From NCBI GenBank assembly GCA_026874595.1, contig CM049313.1, forward strand, positions 24,550,008-24,614,007: a stretch of DNA of 64,000 nucleotides, read 5' to 3'. Of the stretch, positions 1 through 11,367 are shown one piece after another. Under the pieces are notes generated by a model that saw only the letters and a list, made by a program, of their open reading frames with translations, was not told where the DNA came from and did no database searches. This stretch comes from Sipunculus nudus. Its lineage: Eukaryota; Annelida; Sipuncula; Golfingiida; Sipunculidae. The position numbers and the translations under genes are program-made. The number at the start of each line of letters is the position of its first letter. Position 1 is the stretch's first letter.

Positions 1-98
1 AACCCTAAGGGCACGTGTTGCCAACAAAAACGTGTTCAAGAATATATATTGGGGTTCTTGATGTGGATTTTTAATTAATATGTGCATTTTGAAATTAA

Positions 99-265
99 TT
101 CATTGACAATGAACTCTCCGGTATTCTGATGGCAAGTCCTACCTCGGGATTGCACAGTGTAATTGTGTGTCTGGTTAAATACGTTAATTCCGCACGTACC
201 GGATATATACATCTTATCCGATGTAATGTAGTTGTCAAGATTATACTGATACCTTGGTTCTAGAG
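99..265 (-). pseudogene. SLC22-type transporter pseudogene, exon 2 (continues off the left edge)
   Basis: Read on the minus strand after an AG acceptor (267-266), this segment encodes a decayed version of the first extracellular loop of an SLC22 transporter. It aligns codon by codon with exon 2 of the intact gene at 22436-22605; the stretch NQTHNYT is identical. It is 167 nt against 170 nt. Conserved features are lost: the first loop cysteine is Tyr, the PC..GW motif is destroyed, and the position of the splice donor reads TT instead of GT. Exon 1 of the same pseudogene is at 4048-4174 with its own in-frame stop. Later exons would lie left of the window. A pseudogene is much more likely than a divergent working gene. 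Confidence 0.85.
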
Positions 266-531
266 CTGAAACAGAATAATCCTACTAGTATCATACTAAT
301 TGTCGAAGATAGATTTCTAATTTTATTATTTTATATAATATATATTCTGTAAATTACTTAGGAGAAGTAGACAAACGATTGACAAGCTTACATTTAATGT
401 ACTAATGTTCATAGGAAACGGAAACATTTTTAATATATCGATAGCACAAAATAAAATAAACAGATACTCTTGCTCAGCGTTGGTCCCATGTCATTCTAGG
501 CTGACAAAAATTCATTTTATCGGTAAGCATT

Positions 532-544
532 AACGTGTTAACAC
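532..544. repeat. Target-site duplication, left copy
   Basis: The 13-mer AACGTGTTAACAC recurs exactly at 3823-3835, directly after the A-rich tail of the LINE. The pair defines the insertion of the element at 545-3822. Confidence 0.85.
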
Positions 545-3500
545 GTTAAGAAATGGAAGAAATGGAAAGTGTATTAGATAGAGAACCAAATACAGCTTAT
601 AAAGAGAAATACATCAGGATTAAAAACAGGCTAGAAGATTGTTAAAATGAAATAACGCAAGGTATTATTATCCGTTCAAGAGCCCAAAGGTGTGAGCCAG
701 GTGAACGTAGTAATAAATATTTTTTTTTAAATTTAGAGCATAGAAATAAAAGTAAGACCTGTATTAGAAAGTTACTTGTGAATGACAGGGAGATTATAAA
801 ACCCAAAGAAATTATGTCTAAGATATATAATTATTACTCAGAGAAATTCAAAAGAAAAATTCATAAAACAAAACAAGAATTTGATAATTTTTTGCTAACT
901 GTTAAAGATCTGCCTGAATTAAATGGTGATGAAGCAGCTTCATGTGAGGGTATGATCACTCTTGTAGATGTACATCAGGCTATTAAAGCCATGGCTAACA
1001 ATAAGACCCCAGGTAATGATGGCTTGGGCAAGGGATTTTATTTGTGTTTCTTTAGTGAACTTGGAAAAGATATGACTGCCTGTTTAAATGAATGTTATAA
1101 AGTTGGAGATTTGACCACAAGCCAGAGACAAAATGTAATCACACTTTTAGAAAAGTCTGGTAAAGATGTAAGATATATCAATGCTTGGCGCCCCATCAGC
1201 TTGATTAATGTGGATTGTAAAGTATTAAATAAAATATTAGTATCTAGGTTAAGTAAAGTTCTACAGAAATTAGTACATATAGATCAAACTGCTTTTGTGC
1301 CAGGCCGATACATAGGTAATTCAATAAGGCTCATATCAGATGTTATTGAGTTTTGTAATAATGAAAATACAACTGGTATACTATTTGGGGCAGATTTTGC
1401 TGCAGCATTTGATTCAGTGGATCAAGGTTTTATGTTGTGTGTGTTAAAGCGTCTTGGCTTTGGGCCAATGTTTATTAATTTGGTCAAACTTTTGCATACC
1501 AACACCTCAAGTTGTGTTTTAAATAATGGGTTCTCCACCACATACTTTACTATGTCAAGGGGTACAAAACAAGGAGACCCGATTGCACCATACATGTTTA
1601 TTCTTGTCATGGAAGTTCTGACACAGATGGTAAGGAACAATATGAATGTAAAAGGTATTACAGTGGGGGACAAAGAAATTAAACTAACACTGTGTGCAGA
1701 TGATGTGACATTTTTCTTATCAGACGTACAGTCATTTAAGTCATTGATTTCTATATTTGAATTATTTGAACATAATCCATCACTTAGAGTTAATTTTGAT
1801 AAGTCAGAAGCAGCCTGGTTGGGTGACAGGAAAGTTAGACAGGATTAACCAATATCATGTAAATGGGTCAATTTAACATGTTCTGCAATCAGAATATTAG
1901 GGATATTTTTTTCGTATGATACAGATATTTGTCAAAAGTTAAATTTCCATAGTACAGAGGCAAATTTAAAGACTGTTCTAAATATGTGGTCATGTAGAAC
2001 CCTTACAATATTTGGTCGGACGGAAATATGTCGAAGACTTGCTTTGTCAAAAATACTGTATGTATGTAATATGTGTATTGCACCAAAATCATTTGTTGAA
2101 AATGTTACACAGTATTTAAAAAAGTTTTTATGGAATGGTAAAAGACCAAAGTTTCAATATAATGCAATTATTGGTGATTATGAAAAGGGTGGAATAAAGT
2201 TTCCAGATGTGAGAACCTGATTAAAAACACAGAACATAATGTGGATTAAACGTTTGATAGCGGCAGGAGATGCAACATGGAAAATAATTCCACAGTATTA
2301 TTTAAAATCTATAGGAGGGGTAACGTCAGTGTCTTCAAATTTTGATGTTAAGAGGGTTCCAGGAAACATGTTATCATTTTATAAAAAATGTCTGAAAGAG
2401 TGATCTAATCATGTAACAGTTATTCCACAGACAGCAGAAGACGTTAGAATACAGACACTCTGGAACAATTCTTTCTTAAAGATAAATAGTACGTCATTTT
2501 ATTATGCTACTCTTGATGTTTATAACATTAAAACAATTGGAGACTTGATGAATGTAACAGGTAATCTTTATACCTGGAATGAGTTTCAGAGGGCTTACCC
2601 AGACGTATCAGTAAAAGAGTTTATGCAATGGAGATCTATTGTTGATGCAGTACCAAAGGATTGGATTGAAAGAGTAAAGTTGAAGGCTTCTGGGCAATTA
2701 GAAATTGTAACTAAAGATGGATGTGATATTATTCGAACAATTGGTGGAATATGCAACCTGTTAAAATTAGACTCAAGGACAGTGTACAAAGTTTTGATTA
2801 AACAAATATTAGTACCACCAACACAAGAAAACAATTGGGTTAAAACCACAAGTTTATGTCCAGAAGACTTGAAAAATGTTTATTATTTAATAAATCAAAC
2901 TACCTTGGATATGTACAGCAGAGAGTTTCAATTTAAAGTGATACTTAATTATTTAGCAGTTAACTATTGGTTACATAAATGGAAATTGTCCGATACTCCA
3001 CGCTGTTCATATTGTCATACTGAATATGAGACTATAACACATTTATTTTTAGAATGTTTTGTTTCAAAGAACCTATATTTTAAATTACAATCGTGGTTAG
3101 AATCATTAGGTATTACACTGCCGTGTATAAGTAGGAAAACAGTTTTATTAGGAGTTCTACCAGGGACAGAAAATTGTTTAATCAATCAGATTATATTGAC
3201 ATATAAACTTACTCTGTATTTTAATAGAAAAGAACATGAAGTCGACCTTTTGCAGATTTTGTTCGTAGAATAATATCTGTACAAAACACTGAGAATACTA
3301 TTGCACAAAGTAAAGATAAAATATCCTTACATGTAAAGAAATGGAACATAATGTTACCTCATTTGCACTAATTAGTCATTAACTTGAAACTAATGTAATA
3401 AATATATATGTGTATATGTGTATGAGCGTCCAGGTGTATATAGAAGTATGTGTATGCATATGCATATATAGATGCTTCGAGGTGCTCATACACCAGTTTA

Positions 3501-3822
3501 GATCTGAAGCACCTTGATGTAAATACTACTTTTTGTACATAGATAAATACAGGTCCCTATGGATCCATGTAAAAAAAGTATTATATTTTATGCATAGTTA
3601 AAAGTCCTTGTATTTCACAGAACACTATCAATATTTTCTAGCATGTGTTTTTTTTTGTAACTGTAACTTGTGCGTAATATGTATTGTGGTGTGAATTGTA
3701 TAGTGTCAGCTCAATGTTCAATTATGTTTGCTTGTGTATTTCATTGTTTATGTAATGTAATGTAATTTGTCATGTCATGTAATGTGTAATTGCTGTATCA
3801 TTTGTCTTTTGAGAATAAAAAA
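545..3822 (+). mobile_element. 5'-truncated L1/Tx1-type non-LTR retrotransposon
   Basis: This element is bounded by a 13-bp target duplication and ends in AATAAAAAAAA. It carries reverse-transcriptase and C-terminal zinc-knuckle coding relics, but no endonuclease domain or ORF1, as expected from 5' truncation during target-primed reverse transcription. The 3' untranslated part (about 3372-3822) is AT-rich with TGTA/TGTAATG-rich stretches. It sits in the first intron of the SLC22 pseudogene, on the opposite strand. Coding is interrupted, so this copy cannot move by itself. Confidence 0.9.
554..3371 (+). pseudogene. LINE ORF2 relic (reverse transcriptase plus C-terminal zinc knuckle)
   Basis: The reading starts just upstream of an L1-like RSRAQRCEPGERSNKYFFL region near 680-740. 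An open stretch of 356 codons (778-1848) follows. It holds the RT blocks: WRPISLINVD, then TAFVPGRYIG, motif A as FGADFAAAFDSVD, RGTKQGDPIAPYMFIL, and the catalytic box as CADD instead of YADD. Further pieces are 1984-2220 (thumb-like region, FLWNGKRPKFQYNAII) and 2545-3273 with a CSYC...H...C knuckle near 3000-3055. The frames between pieces are broken: stop after 1848, stop after 2220, TGA at 2401, and a shift near 3250 into a frame ending at 3369-3371. On family knowledge this is the L1/Tx1 group of LINEs; the exact clade is not settled. Confidence 0.85.
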
Positions 3823-3835
3823 AACGTGTTAACAC
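3823..3835. repeat. Target-site duplication, right copy
   Basis: Exact second copy of the 13-mer at 532-544, immediately after the LINE A-tail. Confidence 0.85.
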
Positions 3836-4047
3836 TGCAAAGCTACTAAAAAATGACAACAGAAATCAAATGCACACCTGTGCAATAAGATCTGTAAGGG
3901 ACATGGTGTTTTTAAGATTTATATCTAAAATTATATGTCACCAAAGACTTATATAGAACTGGTAGTGGTAGCAGACATGTTCTTCTCACAGGCAGACGGG
4001 GATTGTTTACAATGATCAGACAGTGTCAACAAGACAATGAGTAATAC

Positions 4048-4174
4048 CTATGAAAATAATGGCCAAGAGGTTGCTGGCCATAGGGTCGCAAATGTTTAGT
4101 TCAATTAACACGAACATGAAGAGGCCCCGCGGCGTCACTATACCAACTTAAAATAATGCCTGGAACACATCCAT
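4048..4174 (-). pseudogene. SLC22-type transporter pseudogene, exon 1
   Basis: On the minus strand an ATG at 4174-4172 (context ACATGGAT) opens a 127-nt segment ending at an AG|GTATT donor (4047-4046). This is the same length and phase as exon 1 of the intact gene (23098-23224), with the same MDV...AL..VG.VTP start and an N.L..I.FI end. An in-frame TAA replaces the codon after AL., so it cannot make a full protein. Together with exon 2 at 99-265 it forms a tandem dead paralogue in the same orientation as the intact gene 13.7 kb away. Confidence 0.85.
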
Positions 4175-5180
4175 GTCTGAATTTGTGCTTTTCATCTGTA
4201 TTAAACTGTAGAATGAATAACGTATTAGATGAGGAAAAGCGAAAACATAAAGAAGATGCCCTGTAGTTGTTTATTTTCTACAATCTGGCTTCTTGCTTGA
4301 CACAGGCAACTCTTTTAATCTTGAGTTGGTGTTTGGAGCTCACTTGTGTTGAATGACCATATGGACCAAATTCTTTTGGATTTGTAAATTTCATACAGTT
4401 TGCTGAAAGATCCCCGTCACATGTTAAAAATTGGTACCAAGCGAAAGATATTTATAGAAAAACATCACTAATTTATAAAAAGGAGTAACTAACGACGTAT
4501 GTACCTAACGGTCTCCTGTATTGTATTACCTGTGCGTCGTACCTAATCTGTGATTGGGTTGGAAATAGTCTTCCAATATAATCACAGCCTAGTGAAAACT
4601 GTATAAACAATGGAACAATCCGCCGTCACATACTGGAGACTTCCCTTCGTATAATTATCCAAAAAAGAAGTTATTCAGAGATAAAATATTTCGTGCGACT
4701 TCTGGCATACATCAGTGAAAAATAACGTCAAAGTTGACAAACAGTTGATTTGGAAGATAATTATGACGTAATTTTTTTTTTTCCTGAACCATCGTCAACA
4801 TGATTGATTCCCATTAAACATTACCAGTTTGTAAGTCGACTATATGCAGCCTTTTAAGAACTGAAACGACGTTTTCCATTTTTTCTGCAACGTATTTTAT
4901 CTTGACTCATCCTGTTGTTTTCATATTCCATAAAACAAATAATGTTTTTGCGTGGGATTTATTTAGGTATTACTGAGAATCCAAGATTCATTACGGGAGG
5001 GTTTACCAAGATTACACAAAAAATAGCTGGTTATGCTATTCAGAACTGAGCGATCAAGTTGAAAAGAAAAACATCGCAGTGCAATGCAAGATCATCCGTC
5101 AGTGAAGTTTAGGTGTCATGCTCGTGAACAACTTTCACAGAGAAATTTTCGAATTTCAGTCAGTCATAGAGGAAGACAAG
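4175..5180. other. Intergenic, no gene recognised
   Basis: AT-rich sequence upstream of the SLC22 pseudogene and left of the large transposon. I see no convincing exon, RNA gene or repeat unit in it. Confidence 0.5.
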
Positions 5181-5750
5181 TAGTGGGGCGGTTTAGCTCG
5201 AAATTTCAAAAGGATTGTGCATTTTGTGTTACAAGCATCAAATTTGGCACAAATGTACATTGATATATGGCGGGTTTCAGTTATTGAGCCACTCGGAATT
5301 CTCCCTTCATGTCTGCCTTATTGGAATTCAAAATGGCCGCCATTTGAAATCTACATTTTCGATTATCTTTGGGTCTAATGCTGCTATTGACTCGATTCTG
5401 GTGTCTAAATGTATGTTTTTTTTGGGGGGGGGGGGGGCAAGGAATCTAATGGTAACAATCTGCATTGCATATTTTGTACCAATGAGCCGCCATATTGGAT
5501 TTCAAAATGGCCGTTGTTTGTAATCTACATTTTCGATTATCTTTGGGTCTAATGCTGCTATTGACTCGATTCTGATGTCCAAATGTATGTTTTAGGAGGA
5601 AAGGAATCCGATGGTTACAATCTGCATTGTGTATCTTTATAAATTAGCCAACATATTGGATTTCAAAATGGCCGCCCCTTGAATTCTACATGTGCGATTA
5701 CCTCTGGGTCAAATATTTTTACAGTACATGACAATATCCATTTTTCAAAA
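5181..5750 (+). repeat. Left terminal inverted repeat with tandem subrepeats
   Basis: The terminal block (about 5181-5345) is followed by two copies of a unit of about 160-178 bp. Each unit contains TTGACTCGATTCTG, a G-run, GGAATC.AATGGT, and a ...GCCATATTGGATTTCAAAATGGC segment. The whole block is the inverted counterpart of 11368-12047, which has one more unit. Confidence 0.85.
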
Positions 5751-6325
5751 TGACATACTTTATTACAGTACTCCACTTAATCCATGAGAGATGAATATTC
5801 ATCATCATGTTTTTTTGACAAGACAACATTTTACTCGAAGTCTGTGAAGTAAAAATTGTTTTGACAAGTTTGAGTTATTGATTAGATTCTGTGTTGTTCT
5901 AGGTTTGATATGGCACCTTTCATATATGATTAGTTTTCTCCATTCCTTCAATCAATATCACAAAATGATCAATTCGGGGTTACGTCTGAATATCCACAAA
6001 ATAGTGTGAACATTAACACAAAACAACGTAAACTTCTCAAAACTAGCTTTCCCTGTAAATCTCTTAACATAAGTATCGACTTACTTCAACTACTAATTTT
6101 GAGTTTTATAGTTTTGATACATGTCTTAGGTCATGTCTTAAATATCTTAGTTAAAATACTGACATGCTATGGTGTAATATATAAGGTTGGGTGTGTACTG
6201 ACATTCTACAATGGTCTTGTATTTGAGGCTAGGTATACATCGGTACTGAAGATATGTGTACATAAACCATCTCATGTTAACCAGTTCAGCACTGCCACAA
6301 GTAAATGAATGTTGTGGACTCATCT

Positions 6326-9300
6326 TCATGTGCAGTCCCCTTCACACACACAGAGGGCTGTGCACTTAAGGGCAGCCTTCTTGCACTTGCAGCGTCTCAC
6401 ACACCTTTCTGGCACTTGCAAGAAACCAGCTCAATGCAGGTGTGAGCTGCCTCAGGTAGCCTGGTCCAGTATGGTGTGTATTGTCCTCCAGTCATTGACC
6501 AACCCCAGTTGGTTGGTGGTGGGAGTTCTGGTGCTGGCAGCAGTATCTGACCCCACACATGTCCACCTTGATATACTGCCCTCTTGACATGTTCCTCTAA
6601 AGCTGCCTTCGTTGGAGGGATCAGCTGCACATTGTTCTCCCTTGCGAAGAGTTTCCTCCTGGCCTTGTCAATGTCCGTGCATTTGCTGGTTCGATCATAC
6701 AACAGGATCACGAACCTCTCGATGATGCACATTGCATCATTTGGTATGTCAATTGGTGCGGAAGACAGCTGCATCAGCGCCTCAGTTAACTCTGGCAGTA
6801 CTGTCCAGACTGCCCATGCGGTCTTCTTGCCATGTCTAGCAAAGCTTGACACAGTATCGCATCCAGTTAGAGCGTGGAACATTGGCAGTGCACGAGCCTT
6901 CTCTGGTCCCAGTCCAGCTGCTATTTCATGTGCTGCTAGGTATCGGAAACTTCGGCCTGTTCCGAATGCCAGCCATAGTTTGTCTTCTGGTTGTAATTCC
7001 TGTACCACGGATACTGCCAGCACCACAACATCGGTGTCTACAGTCCGGATGACTACTGAATGGTGTCCGTGCTTAGCTGCGTGAGATGCATGCAGCAACA
7101 TCCGACTGTCAGCCTCTTCATGGTTGCATGGGTCGAGTGAAGTCAGATCTGGTAGTAGTGGCTTGCTGAGCACTGCCTCTCCATCAGTAATGACGAGTTG
7201 CTTGTCCTCCTGGTCAAACCATTCCAAGAGAGCTGTTGAGAGAAACTTAAACAGCTCGGTCTTGTTGCTGTCCACTCGTAGGAAGTTCTGCCAGTTTCCT
7301 GGTATGGATGCGGCGGCCACCACACGTCTCCGCACGCCCTGTCCCCGCTTTGCACGTGTACTACCTTTCAGTGAATCAGCAAGGTAAGTATCCCAAATCA
7401 GATCCAGGCGTGACACTGTTTGCAGCTTAGTAGATATATATGGAATGAAGATCTGATGTGCGTACTCTTCAAAGGTCTTTGATGCAGCCGGCTTCAGCAT
7501 CTGGACGATAGCTGCGCCATCAAGCACTTTACAGGTAGTGACACGAGTATCTGTCTTAGCGTCGGAGATTTCTTCCAAACATGTGATGAGATCACTCTTG
7601 GTACCAGTGAAGAGGTTTCCACCATCGGACAGTGCAGGAGGACATGCCTGGTTCTCATGACGAAAGAACTCCTCAAGTTTTCCATCCCTCGTCTGGCAGC
7701 CAATGTACAGGCGTGCGAAGAGTTCACGGTCATTTTTGACGGAGGTGAGCTGTTGCTGACCTTTGCTCTGGCTTCTTGGAGTTGAAGGGCTGAATACCTT
7801 CAGCTTGTTACGAGGTATGGGGTCGTCCACTGCCTTTGTTCTGTCCAACAGACACTCTCTGGTGAAAGCCTCGAACTGCTCTTGGCCAATCATCTTGGCA
7901 TTCATCACGGTCTCCACGACAGCAGGACCTGCAATGTCCTTTGAATCCAGTATGACTAGATCCTGGCTCTCCTCCTCGAATGGGTTACCCATCCCCTCTA
8001 TTACACCAACGAGAGAGCAGACATCTCTCACAAATGAGGCCTGTACACTTGGAGTCTGATCATGATGGCGTGTGTCTGTTGTTTGCCGTCTACAGTACTG
8101 GTTCCCGTCTTGGAATTCTTCGATCACCCTAGCAACTTCTGGTCCTGCAACCATCCAGCGACGAAGGGCACTAGGGTTGTCAGTAAGCCCAACTGCGCCA
8201 CCGTCTCCTATGATCGATGCAGGCATTATTCTGCTCATGTGCCTGGTCAGGCGGGATTGAAGAGAACACCCTCTGCGTTTTTTTAACTGTGAAGTGACCT
8301 TCGCTGAATTTTCTGGCTACGTTTAGGTGTTTGGTAGTTAGCTCGGCCATGTCCTTCAGGTGCACTGGTATCCACCTAGCATAGTGGGTATGATCTAGTG
8401 CGTGATACCAGGAGACCAGCTCTTTCTGAGCATCTAGGTACATCACAAATGATCCCTGCCTGAGAGAACGCACATATACTTGAACCAACAATTCTAGTTC
8501 CAGCACAGTTGCCCAGTAGCGAAACTGGGGGATGTTGTCTCGTCTCTGGTGACACCAGTCTTCAAACGCGGGAAGGTCCTCTGCATCTCTGGTTTCTCCC
8601 AAACAGAAGCGGTTGTAGGCATGGTGTTGCAGGATGTACAGTGCTGCTGCAGTCACTTGATGTGCTCTTCTAGTGCGCACGCAAGGCATGAGATGCTCGC
8701 AAGAATGAGTCTGCTGTCCCTGCTGTCGCAATCTCTGCTTGCACCAGTGCTTGCACCCAACCACTTCCTTTCAGCCAGTCCCCAAGTGTCTTCAGTGCCG
8801 CCATCTCGATGTGGAGACCACCAAACATCACCACTATGTGGTCTTCACCATAACTATCTGGCCACTTCCATTGTATCTGCTTGGCCAAAGCAAACAGTGG
8901 CTGATCAAAGGTGATCACTGGTGTCTGTCCAGGATTTAGGTGTTCTACAGCATTCTTCACAACGTCCATTGAATGGCGGTTCATGGCCACAGTGTGAGCA
9001 CTTTCCATGAAGAGTGGGAGCAGCGACGTGGGGCAGATGAATCCAGCATTTGGTGGCTGTCGGCTAGCGTGAAACGCAGCCCAAGATGTGTTTTCATTGT
9101 TTACTGTACCAGTTTTATCTTCTAGGACCTGTTTTACATTGCCTAGCCATTGGTATACTTCATCAGTCTGCTGTTGGAAGTTTCCTCTAGCCAATGATTC
9201 TACTCTAGCAGCTGGGACAGGCGACCCCTTGATGCTGCTAGTGACCGGGGGGGGGGGGGGGTATGTCAGTATAATAGTGCGGCAAAGGGGCGACAGTCTT

Positions 9301-10926
9301 GGACCGTGCATCTCCAGATTCTCCGGCAACGACGATGCTCCGATCCACTACTTCACCAGTGTAAGAAGGATGTTGTATTAAAGAAATACCGGTACCATGG
9401 AAGGAGTCTTTTGATGTTGTTGCACTGGGGTTGTGGTCTATGTTGTCTACAGCGGCAGTTGTAAACACTTCGCCACGCAACTTTGGAGGGCAGACCACTT
9501 GTTCTCTGTGTAACTGTTTGCAGACACGGTTGCCCATCTGTGCTGAGAGCTGGAGCACTCTGTCATACGAGATGCTTAAGCCAAGGTGTGAAAGTCTGTC
9601 GACTAATTCTTTCTTGCGTGTATGAGCATGCAACATCATCCCTATGTATGTTGGAAGTGGGGTCTCTTGTGCAACACTGTGCCTGACACAGGTGGACGAT
9701 GTGGTGCCACGAGTTCGCTTGTGTTTGACGCTGTTGAACTTCAGTATCTGGGCTGTGGTAATTGCTGCAGGGTTAGTGTCTTCCGTCTGGTCCTTGATGC
9801 TGGGTCCCTCGAGAATCATGCTGACTAGTGCAAGCAGCAACGGTGGCACAGATTCTTTTTGACATCCTTCAGGGAATCCTGTGAAGGGCTTGGCTTCTCC
9901 AAACATATGACGGCGAACAATGTGTGCAGCACGTGCAAGATGGACTGCATCACTATCACTGTCCAGTTTGCAGGCTTTGTCAAGAGCAGCACCGAGATCT
10001 TCTTCAAATGCCATCAATATGTCTCTCCCCTTGGTGTGTGCTCGCATGTCAGGAAACTGAGATAGCAGTCTCTGTTTCAGTCGTGTGGAGTGGACTCTCT
10101 TATCGAGCTGCACTCCGAGCTGTTCCATTCTCGACTGATATAGGTAGACAAGATCGGCCAATCTAAATACTGGTGCTGTCTCCTCATCTTGTCTTGTTTC
10201 TTCAATGTAGAGGACGAGTTCAGCAAAGGCTACTGCCGACATTGCTCTCTCTTGGTGTGAGTCCTGTGGTCCTGTTGATTGGACCGATCTCGCGCGGTTG
10301 TAAAGTCCTATCTAGCACTGCAGGTGATACTGGGCGTCCAACGCAACCATGTCCCCACCACTGAGACGGCAAAGCAGTTCTGTATCACCAAGAAGGTTTG
10401 CACAGGCACGGACCCGTCTGTCAATTTTGAATGTTGCAGCTTTCCGAAGACTATTAGTCCCCGCAGGTTGTCCACAGAAGAAACAAGTTTCTGGAACCTT
10501 CTCTGTACTCGAACGTGAATGCGCCCTGGTGCGTTTGCATAAAGATTGTTCCTCATCGCTCTGACCTTCTTTCCTGAGTGCTCTCTTCAGTGCTCTCTGT
10601 AGTTTGGTGTTGTTGTACTGGAGCTTGCACGTATGGTGATATTGTGCGCCGTGTGCAACCATCGCAGCTTCAATGCCATGGCCATCATCAAGTCTTTCCA
10701 ATTGGAGTGATCCTGGAAGCTCTACAAGTTCACTGAATTTGATCAAGTTCTCTGCGAGTGAACTGTATCCACTACCAATGTCTTTTCTCTTAGATTGTTC
10801 AGGTTTCGTCAATGTCTCCATCTTGTCCTCTTGACATATGATGCATAACCTCCAGTCAGTAGTGGTGAGGTGTTGTGATGTTGATAAAGTTCGCTCAGCA
10901 TGAGCTAGTGTGAACCTCTTGGACAT
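6326..10926 (-). pseudogene. Transposase with zinc modules, DDE-like core, XPG/FEN1-like nuclease and CXC tail; disabled
   Basis: One minus-strand gene of about 1,530 codons starts at ATG 10926. The N terminus has two CxxC...HxxxC modules: C28/C31 with an H-x3-C partner, then CFFC with YHLQC. A TAG at 10314-10312 interrupts one frame that otherwise runs to the 15-G run at 9247-9261, where it shifts. A second shift lies near 8680-8710 and a third near 8215. Candidate DDE residues are the Asp in VITFDQP (about 8905), GGLHIEM, and the Glu in DQAHEQNNA (8236-8234). The last long frame (8238-6397) carries the PIN/XPG pattern in order: VLDGAAIVQ, DTYLADSLKGSTRAKRG, HEEADSR, DTDVVVL, LTGCDTVSSF..HGKKTAW. 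A fourth shift near 6400 opens the true CXC end (CKC..., CKCKKAALKC...C.C....C) with its stop at 6328-6326. A nuclear protein for cutting and moving its own element is inferred. Confidence 0.8.
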
Positions 10927-11054
10927 GGTGATCGAACTGTCTTCAGAAGAACCAGCACCGTTAGTCTACAGGCATGCATGCATCACGATGAACCTGAAAA
11001 GACACAATGTAGCATTTCTGTATTCATAAATGCCACGAAAACTGCTACTACAAC

Positions 11055-11285
11055 TACACTCTTAAAAGTTCCGTGTCAGACCCGGAAAGGGATCAGTTGG
11101 GGCCAAACTCCATTCTGGATCAAAAATGACTCGGAATAGAGTTTGATTTTACACAGAAAAGGTCAGATCTGACCGAGAAATGGTCTTATTATTATACCTT
11201 ATTCTGTGTCATTTTTACCCGAATGGAGTTTGGCCCCAACTGATCGTTTTCCTGGTCATTCTTACACGGAATTTTTAAGAGTGTA
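11055..11285. mobile_element. Small inverted-repeat element (MITE), nested in the large transposon
   Basis: Starts TACACTCTTAAAA and ends with the complement TTTTAAGAGTGTA. The inner arms also pair (TTCCGTGT, then a shared block containing GATCAGTTGGGGCC). A TA on both sides fits a TA target duplication. It is 231 bp with no coding capacity. Confidence 0.8.
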
Positions 11286-11367
11286 TTACTACCACCACCC
11301 CACCACCAGAATCAAATCATCAGATCCTCAGATAATGTAAACTGTAAATTGAGAAGCGGCCATGCAG

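Noticed and set aside
6309-10564. Plus-strand ORFs up to 166 codons
   Set aside because: Shadows of the minus-strand transposase gene; they show no domain, while the minus strand has ordered family motifs.
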